A DNA stretch of 64,000 nucleotides from Euborellia annulipes (Eukaryota; Arthropoda; Insecta; Dermaptera; Anisolabididae). The notes under the pieces are model-generated. The model did not search any database, was not told where the DNA came from, and saw nothing but the letters and a program-made list of their open reading frames with translations. The stretch spans positions 62,001-126,000 of the forward strand of contig JAKCPI010000991.1 in assembly GCA_023213315.1 (NCBI GenBank), written 5' to 3'. Positions 56,501 through 64,000 of this stretch are shown here, one piece after another; position 1 is the stretch's first letter, and each line of letters starts with the position of its first letter. Position numbers and translations under genes: made by a program.

Positions 56501-59500
56501 TTTTCTTTTTAATATTGTTTTTACCCTTTTAGAAGAAAGAGAAAAAACAAATAACAGAGATTTAAATAACCTTCCTGAAGGAAAAATATATAAATCGTAT
56601 AAGAAAAATCAAACTATTTTGGAATTAAGTGAAGTAATTGAAGAGGCCTCTGTGGATATAAACGAATCACCTGACATTTTAGAATCATCAAAACCTATCC
56701 ATTTTCATTTAAATTCATCGTCTTTGGAAAAAGCCCAAGAGAATTCGAAATCTTCAACACTCAACTGTCAACAAGAACAAGGAGATCTCGGTGAACAAGT
56801 TACTAAGTGCGGAAGTGTCTTTAAAAGTGAATTATGTCATTTCACATGCTTCACTTGTCCGATACTCAATAACACTTTTCACGAAGCTCATCTTGAACTT
56901 GCCTATCAACGATATTCACATCGTCAACGACAAATTTCATTAATTCTTGTAAATTTTGTTGATTTAGTGCTAAAGGTTGGTCTTTTATTATTTTTATAAC
57001 AATATTTTAGAATTAATTTAGTATTTTAATGATATTTAAGATAGGAAAGCTATATTATATTCAGGTGCTTGTAGGCCTATACTCTTTCCGTAGCTTCATT
57101 TCAGATTAAATATTTACATCTAAATCCAATAGTATATATATAATTTTTAAATAAATATTCCCCCCTTCCCAGGATTTTGGAAGAAAATAGTAAATTCTGA
57201 GATAAGCCCCTAAATACAAACAAACTCACACTCTCTCTTTATCAATAAGCTTGGACGTAACTTGGAAATTTGGCTGGGGGGCGCTATGGGACCAGCCATC
57301 CTCGCTGAAAAATTGTATTATAGGCCTACCTTAAAAACCTTTATTTTGAAAATATGATTAATTGGGGGGGGGGGGTCATATGATAATAGGTGTAAAATGA
57401 AAATAAATCTCTGACCTCCATTAAAGTCCTTTATGAAAACCCTATTAAAAACTTTCTGATCTTGATTGAGGGTATGTTTATATGTCACAGTCTAACAAAA
57501 TTTTCTCAATTGAAGGCAACTTTGGCTACGATTTGGGCTGTAAACCGTGATGATCGTGAACAGAATGAAGAGGGACAAAATGAGGCTGTATGGCATCTTG
57601 TATGGACCGCTTGTACAACAGTGGCAAACGTTGCAGTATGTGGCCTGGGTTGGTGGAGATGTTTCGCAAACAATTATTTACATTGGACTGCATTTGCAAC
57701 TTGGTTTTTACTCACCATTCAAGGTTTTCAAGGTTTCATTTTTTATTTCAGATATTTCTATTTTTTTTCCCTTTGTGAATTCAATGAAATCACAAACTCG
57801 GTTCTCTTGAATTTTTTCTTGAGGGCTATAGCAAGAGCGTATTCAGAGGAGTTTCTCGGGACTAATAGGGATTTTACTGTATATAAAATTATACAAATTA
57901 GGCGTAATACTTGAAATTTAAAGTGATTTTGGCAGACAAAGATATAATTTTAGTAAATTTTTGTATTATAAATAGTTTCAAATTCACGATTAAAATTTTT
58001 TCACTCTACCTTACTCCACAGGTATAGCCCAGGAGTATCTTTTATGGTAAAGTATTGATAAATATATATTTATAGATAGCCTAAAAATAAATATTTTTAC
58101 TTTCTCTTATTATATTTATGATATATAAATAAAAGAAGTTTTAAATTATATTTTTCAGGCATCACAGGAAAAGGATGGGGTTTTCTTTTACAAGAATACT
58201 TGGTCTGGTATATCCTTTTGATAGTATTTGTTACCTATGCAATGCTTCCTTTGACATTATACTGGTGCGCAATCTTAGGATGGCTTACCACTTTGATTCA
58301 TATGGGAGAATCCAGCATTATTCTACTACAAAACCAAGAAGTAATTAATTTTTAGGATTCATTTTTAAGGATTTATTTTTATTAAACATTTTTTTTTTTA
58401 GGATCAACAATGTGTAACACCTCAAATTATTGCAAACACTATTTTGTATATTACAGTCAATTGTGCTGGTATTTATACTAAATATTTAACAGACCGAGGT
58501 CAAAGACGAGCATTTCTTGAGACTCATCGTTCTCTTGAGACACAATTTAGAATACAACGAGAGAATGATCGTCAAGAAAAATTACTTCTTTCAGGTAAAA
58601 AAATATAATTTTTGACAGAAAAATTTTTTTACAAAAAATCTGGTGTGATGTTCAACTTTCTCTTACTTTCGGTTATTGAAAGTTGTCTTCTGTGCTTGTC
58701 CCACCAGATTTTTTGTGTCGACTTATATTTAATTTCTGTCAGCAGAAAATTTTAATCTCATATTTGGATATTTTATACACAATATAGAACCCTAAACTAC
58801 CCCCTTTTAAATTGAAATTAACATGCAAATCCCCATAGGGATTTAACATTGGCTATATGGAAGGAAGAGCCAAAAAATGATTATGAAAAATCTTAAAGAC
58901 TACATCAGTAAAGTGTACTTCAAACAATTTTCACTACAAATTTTAATTGATATACTTTTTAAAGAGCATCTAAATAATAGTTGCTTTATGAATTTTAATC
59001 AAAATGGGAAAACATTTATATTTTGTACCATGACATCCATTTTCTCTTATCTTTTTCCTATGAAGTACAAGATTAAAGTGTGTTTCACAAGATTTCAAGG
59101 GAAAAATAAATGAGAATACACATTTTAATGAGCATCTAAAAAATATTAATAAGAGGGTAAAAATGAGAAATGCAGCTAAGGTTATTTCTTTATTTGGTTA
59201 ATTCACACAGCTGACGTTTCGGTTCCGTCAGCTGTGTGAATTAACCAAATAAAGAAATAACCTTAGCCTCATTTCTCATTTTTACCCTCTTATTAATATA
59301 ACATCTCAGCTATAAATTGTTTATGCACCTAAAAAATACACGATTTTTGAATTTTAATCAATCAAAATCGTTGGAGGCAATTTTGAGAAAATCGAAAAAA
59401 AAAAAAAACTGAAAAAGTTAAACTGTTTTGTTTCTTCATATTTTAGTTTTACCCGACTTTGTGGCAAAAGAAATAATTCGAGATATTGCTAAAGAAGAAG

Positions 59501-62500
59501 AAAAAGGTCCATTTGTACCAAATCAATTTCATAAGATTTATATACATCATTATGAGAATGTTAGCATCCTTTTCGCCGATATTAAAGGATTTACTGGTGA
59601 GTATCAATATATTGAATGTCTTTGTTTTGAATACTTTTTTTAACTGAATTTTGTTTTTCAGCATTAGCAACTCACTGTTCTGCTCAAGAATTGGTGAAAC
59701 TTTTGAATGATCTTTTTGCAAGATTCGATAAATTAGCTACAGTAAGTTGTTTTTAGATAGATGTCCTATTACAAAGATCTATAAAGTTTATACCCTATAT
59801 GAGATTTTAACATTTATTTAATTTTTTATCTATTTGTCCAATTTTAAATCACTATTTTTTTTACCATTCATATTTTTCATTTTGGTTATATAGTCAATTT
59901 TATTCACTTTTCTGTTTAGGGCAGGTTGCTTCACTTCTAGTCAACTAAACCCATTTAGTAAACAAGAACAAGCTTAACCTTCGAGTTAAAAAAAAAATTA
60001 GTTCTTTCACATAGATATAATTAGCAATCTTCTTTTACATATAATTAGATACCTGAGCTATAAGGAAAGTTTTGTGAAGTTAGCTAGCAACTTAATAAAG
60101 ACATCATTTATAAAAATTATTAAAAATAAAAATAAAAATTAATTAATTAAAATTAATTAATTTTTTAAGAAAAATTGTGCTCTAATTTCACACTTCAGTT
60201 AATCTTTATACCGATCTATGGGCTAGTTAACTACGATCTGAGCTCTTATCTAATCATATAATTAGCTTAACTAGATGTGAAAGGACTCGAAAGTCATAGT
60301 TAATTAGCTTATTCAAGGAATAGAAGTGAATCATCCGGCCCTTAGTTATATTTATTTTAATAATATTTAAAAAATTTATTTATAGTGATTTAAGGTCTGT
60401 CCCTATTAATCTTTTTGTCACCTTTTAGGAAAATTATTGTTTACGAATAAAACTTTTAGGAGATTGTTATTATTGTGTTTCTGGACTTCCTATTAAACGC
60501 AATGACCATGCTCAATGCAGTGTGGAAATGGGTCTTCATATGTTAAAGGCAATTCAACAAGTGAGACATAAAACACAGGTATTTATTATTCAACTTATAA
60601 TAAGAAAAAATGAGATAGGTGAGCCAACTCTTTCGAAAAGATTAATTTGAGGATACAGTAAAACCTCTCTTATCCGACCTCGGATCAACTGGTCCTTGGA
60701 TTAACAGGCCTATCCCATTAGTATTATAAATTGCATATATTTATCATACATTATTTTTATTATTACATATATTATATACAAATTACTTTTTTTTGTATTT
60801 AAATTAAACTGTGTATTGCAACATAATGCATATGTTTGTTCAGGTGGTGAAGAGGGAGGGAAGGAGTTCCCGAGTTTGTTTACTCGCTTGCTTCCAGGTC
60901 TATTTTTCTACTACATAGCATAGGCTTGAAATCTCTTAAATAAAAATGAGCTAGCTAGGAACACGAAAATTTTGATGAATATGAAAGAAAATCAATTTTT
61001 CACAGAAACCTCGAATTAACCGGCCAAGGTCTCGGTCCCGATCAGGCCGGTTAAGAGGGGGTTTACTGTAATTAAATAAAAATATTTCCAGGTAGATTTG
61101 ACGATGAGAATTGGAATTCATTCTGGCTCGGTACTTTGTGGTGTACTTGGTTTGCGTAAATGGCAATTTGATGTTTGGTCTCACGATGTCACCCTCGCTA
61201 ATCATATGGAAGCTGGAGGAATTCCAGGGTAATTATATTATTTTTGATTAAATATTTAACTTTTTATATATATTAGGTGGAGATTTTATAGAGGTAATGT
61301 TATGAACTACATCAAGTTTTTCATGTAAATTTAAAATTGCAGACGAATTCATATTTCAAAGACAACAAATGACTGGTTAAATGAAGCTTACGAAGTTGAA
61401 CCAGGCCATGGCGATACAAGAGATAGTTATTTAAAAGTAAGAAAAATCATCTAAATTTATAAAACCAAATCCGTTTGTTATAATTATTCATTTTATAGGA
61501 ACATAAAATTGAAACCTTCCTGATAAAACAAGTCGAACCATCTAAACCAAGAAAAAAAGCGAATATTCACCGCCATTCTCGGCCAAAACTATGGTCTGAA
61601 GATGAACTTTCATATGCAGATAGTTCATGTGCTAGTCATACTCCTGAACATTTGCCTTATATAGATGAAGAAAGTACAACTGATTGGATTCCGGAAATTC
61701 CTTTTGAAAATGTAAACATTTAAGATTTTATTTTTTTTAAGGGTGATCAGGGGAACCGGTTATTATTAAAATTTTCTAGGGATTATTTATTTCTATGAAG
61801 CAACATTTAAATATATTTTGCATAAAATAACTTGAACTCGTAAAATACATAAGCAATAGTTTTTTCAATTGTATATTTTTAGCTCCATTCACTTGACTTG
61901 GTTAAAGTAGATAATCCATTTATCGGAGTTGATTCATCATCAAGTACTCCATCTACTGAAGCGACAAGTATGATTAATATTTCTACCAAATCCTTAACTG
62001 AAACATCTCAAGAAACTCTGTGTATTGATGGAACACAAGAAAACAGTTTTGATAGTTCAACGATTGATATTAAAGTAACAAAATCTAAGAAACCTAAATT
62101 AAAACAGAAGAAATCGCATAAGAAACATGTCCATTCTCCAATGAATATTGCACACCTTAACGAATCAGAAGAAGTAGATAAAATACTTGATAATAGCATC
62201 GAAGTAGATTCCAACAGAAGAATGCGAGAAGCTAATGTTAATCCTTGGACACTTCGATTTAATGATGAAGACACCGAAGTAATGGTAAATATCAAACGAA
62301 TTATTTTTTTAATTCCAAAATCAAAAAATAATTTGATGTTTTTTTCTCTCCAAAGTCTTTCCCCTTGGGATTGCTAGTGCTTACATAGATGCACAAGTAG
62401 TACAGCCCTACAATTGTTTGAATTGTTGGTATTTTTTAATAAAGCCAAGCAATTTATATAAGATTACTGCATTTCGGACTCGAACCAGGAACACCTTTTG

Positions 62501-63363
62501 GTGACTAAATCGTTGTTACCGTGGCCCAGATTAAGCCACCAAGAAAGAGGAATATCCCTGGTTCGAATCCAGGAATCAAACCTGCCTAGCCAAAATCTCG
62601 CATTCATTTATTGCATATATGTAGCATTCGTGGAGAACTAGTTAAGTGCACTTACCTGGCGTTCTCTAGTATCATCCTCAGACTGTAATATTAGTCATGT
62701 AAAATTGGTAAAGACAAGTTCCATCAATAAATCAATCCAATTCCAATCCGTCCAATCCAGTTCCAATTAATCAGTTTCTAGCAATAGAAAATAAAATATG
62801 TTGTGGAGATAAAAGACCCAAAATATTCTTTATCCCTGAATGAGAGAGCCTTCTGATGATGGGATGGATCATAGCCGAAACGTTCTGGAATAAAGAGTGT
62901 TCAGAAAATAGATGCTTTTTATAATTGGCTGCATTTTTTAATTAATCCAATTTTAAAACATTTTTTCAAATAAATTCTCATTTATTATTTTTTGTTACAG
63001 TTTTCTCAATTACGAGAAGATATGTTCAAAAGCAACATGATATGTTGTTACATCATTTGGTGGGCCATAGTCTTAACTCAAATAACAGCTTTACCAATGC
63101 AAGTATCTATATCCAAAAAACTTAATTTCAGTTTAGATCTTACTAATATCTTTCTCAATAGATGTTGGAAGTCGCTTGTACTATTGTTAGTATGCTCTTT
63201 AATACTTACCCTGAGTCTTTTTATCGTCATTGCTGAAGATATTCGATGCCTTCCTCGGCCGTTACATCGAATTTCTTCTATTCTTATGCACCATCGCAAA
63301 CGTCGTACTATCTTCATATGTTTAATAATTCTTCTCATTGCTGTTTCGTCATCGCTAAATTTG
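53582..63363 (+). CDS. ADCY8: ADCY8-like transmembrane adenylyl cyclase, 5' part (runs off the window)
   Basis: Makes cAMP from ATP at the plasma membrane; the ADCY8/Ac78C branch is Ca2+/calmodulin-stimulated. Exons: 53582-53653, 55357-55528, 56533-56975, 57516-57723, 58159-58340, 58402-58594, 59447-59596, 59662-59741, 60429-60578, 61092-61228, 61343-61436, 61499-61711, 61883-62284, 63001-63363. They join to 953 codons in phase. After a Ser/Glu-rich N-terminus, [14 protein letters not shown] leads into the first membrane block (about 215-400). C1a starts near 424 and keeps both metal-binding aspartates (FADIKGFT, Asp468; LGDCYY, Asp512), 44 residues apart as in known cyclases. [14 protein letters not shown] and [13 protein letters not shown] are closest to ADCY8, as are EIPFEN and REDMFKSN bordering C1b. 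Membrane block 2 begins in the last exon; C2 lies outside. The start is uncertain: an acceptor at 53573 leaves the frame open upstream. Exon 4 could also end at 57736. Confidence 0.92.
53680..53842 (+). repeat. Possible tRNA-derived SINE in cyclase intron 1
   Basis: A tRNA-like head (CTGAGGTAGAACATTAGC, then GGTCAAGGATTCAT) is followed by a body and a tail of TAAA repeats. The boxes are degenerate. Confidence 0.35.
53850..55350. other. Rest of cyclase intron 1: dispersed repeat fragments
   Basis: Contains an inverse copy of the 48.0-kb repeat (TTTCACGTCTCAGGATAGCT at about 54,044) and G-rich transposon-end fragments such as GGCGCAACCAGGGGGGG (54,456) and a 10-G run at about 55,109. No gene is supported. 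Confidence 0.5.
56092..56487. mobile_element. MITE in cyclase intron 2, ~396 bp
   Basis: Ends TAGACTTTGGCTTGTGC and GCACTAGCCAAAGTCTA are inverted with few mismatches, and the subterminal GCCGTCCGC occurs on both sides. No clear target duplication. Confidence 0.75.
58620..59142. repeat. Foldback repeat in cyclase intron 6
   Basis: AAAAATCTGGTGTGATG and CACCAGATTTTTTGTG form a hairpin around ACTTTCTCTTAC. Downstream sequence (AGTAAAGTGTACTTCAAAC, then TTAAAGAGCATCTAAA) belongs to the family seen at 7.3, 11.6, 28.5 and 50.5 kb. It also provides the empty site for the MITE at 28337. Confidence 0.75.
59143..59298. repeat. Near-perfect 156-bp hairpin in cyclase intron 6
   Basis: Arms of about 73 bp pair almost perfectly: TTAATAAGAGGGTAAAAATG against CATTTTTACCCTCTTATTAA, and GGTTAATTCACACAGCTGAC against GTCAGCTGTGTGAATTAACC. 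The loop region CTGACGTTTCGGTTCCGTCAG contains GACGGAACCGAAACGTC on the minus strand. Confidence 0.9.
60656..61068. mobile_element. Pogo/Tigger-like MITE in cyclase intron 9, 413 bp
   Basis: Starts CAGTAAAACCTCTCTTATCC and ends GGTTAAGAGGGGGTTTACTG, with TA on both sides (60654-60655 and 61069-61070). The CAGTAAAACCTC...CCG end style is that of pogo/Tigger elements. A partial copy lies at about 30,480-30,870. Confidence 0.88.
62505..62785 (+). repeat. tRNA-derived SINE in cyclase intron 13
   Basis: The plus-strand head has CCTGG-TTCGAAT-CCAGG at about 62,563, a perfect T arm with a canonical B box, preceded by GGCCCAGATTAAGCC as a possible A-box region. The body runs on to a tail made of TCCAAT-type repeats (about 62,738-62,775). 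An opposite-strand B-box-like TGGTTCGAGTCC lies close by at about 62,477. Confidence 0.6.
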
Positions 63364-64000
63364 GTAAGATTTTTAAAGTCAATAGCTAGTGGGCGGTCTG
63401 CCACTTGCCCCATGTTTTTTTAATACGAGCAAATATTCAACAATTTTAACAACAAAAATTATTTCTCTTTTTTAGTTCAATTTAAATAAAAAAAAAATTT
63501 ATTATATTTAAATTTACGAATAACTTCTCAACCATTGACCCCTCTTTTAAAGAGCTTACAAGTTTTCCCATTGGAAAGCATGTTCTAACTCGCTTTATGA
63601 AAAATTGTAATTATAATAAGATTTAAACTTTTCGACCGTTGGTTCTCGTTGAAACATTTTGTAAATTTAAATTAAATATACAAATTAAACATTGGGTTAT
63701 GTTTCAAAGGTTTTATTAATTAAAAATAAACACTTAATACGTATTTCGACAATTACTTGTCATCGTCATAAATGATTGTTGAATTTAAATTTTAACGTCT
63801 GTTTTTAGACAATAGACCTGATTAAGTGTTAATTTTTAATTAATAAAACCTTTGAAACAAATAACCTAATGTTTAATTTGTATATTTAATTTTAATTTAT
63901 AATTATAATAATTATCTCTCAAATGAAAAATAATAAAAATTCCCCCACCCCCTAAAATTGCACACTTGAGAAAGTTCTTTCGACTCTTGGGAAATTTGCA
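63364..64000. repeat. Cyclase intron 14 (partial) with foldback family B copy 2
   Basis: The intron starts with GTAAGA at 63364. From about 63,605 to 63,905 it holds a second copy of the foldback element in PLA2 intron 2, sharing ATATACAAATTAAACA, GTTTCAAAGGTTTTATTAAT and CGACAATTACTTGTCATC. The next exon lies beyond the window. Confidence 0.85.

Noticed and set aside
1..64000. CRISPR arrays, operons, bacterial insertion sequences
   Set aside because: Intron-bearing animal genes throughout; no regularly spaced short repeats with unique spacers.

Overview
This 64 kb window comes from an AT-rich animal nuclear genome. Genes are split by introns with standard GT..AG junctions, many of them only 60-80 bp long. 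The protein set (a SLC35B4-type sugar transporter, a BTG1/2-class protein, a GASZ/ASZ1 homologue, a group XII secreted phospholipase A2 and an ADCY8-type adenylyl cyclase) is metazoan. The dense Tc1/mariner, hAT, Harbinger and foldback transposons and the compact introns suggest an arthropod. A copepod such as a sea louse would fit, but the species is an inference that cannot be settled here.

Layout: 1-10.9 kb is intergenic and made largely of small inverted-repeat transposons, including two hAT MITEs with 8-bp target duplications, a 0.86-kb palindrome and a 504-bp tandem duplication. 10,979-20,183 (+) is a complete 8-exon SLC35B4-type nucleotide-sugar transporter whose introns carry several foldback elements. 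20.2-23.1 kb is intergenic. 23,464-23,973 (+) is an intronless BTG1/2-class gene with a recognisable promoter and a probable 3.3-kb 3' UTR. 27.7-34.9 kb is intergenic, with a hAT element, a Tc1 relic, a palindrome cluster and a hAT MITE. 34,965-42,978 (-) is a GASZ/ASZ1 gene (ankyrin repeats plus C-terminal membrane tail) whose introns contain a LINE broken by a Harbinger fragment, a dead mariner and several MITEs. 44,743-45,899 (+) is a 3-exon group XII PLA2, head-to-head with GASZ. 46-53.5 kb is a transposon nest, with one hAT element inside another. 53,582-63,363 (+) is the 5' part of an ADCY8-like adenylyl cyclase, including the first membrane block, the C1 catalytic domain and part of the second membrane block. 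It runs off the right edge.

The genes do not form a pathway. GASZ is a mitochondria-anchored piRNA-pathway protein in other animals, and its own introns are packed with dead transposons. The most unusual recurring signal is a motif of the form CTGANGAN-stem-(G)AAA found inside at least five different foldback repeats. Its geometry resembles the hammerhead-ribozyme core known from Penelope-like and related retroelements.
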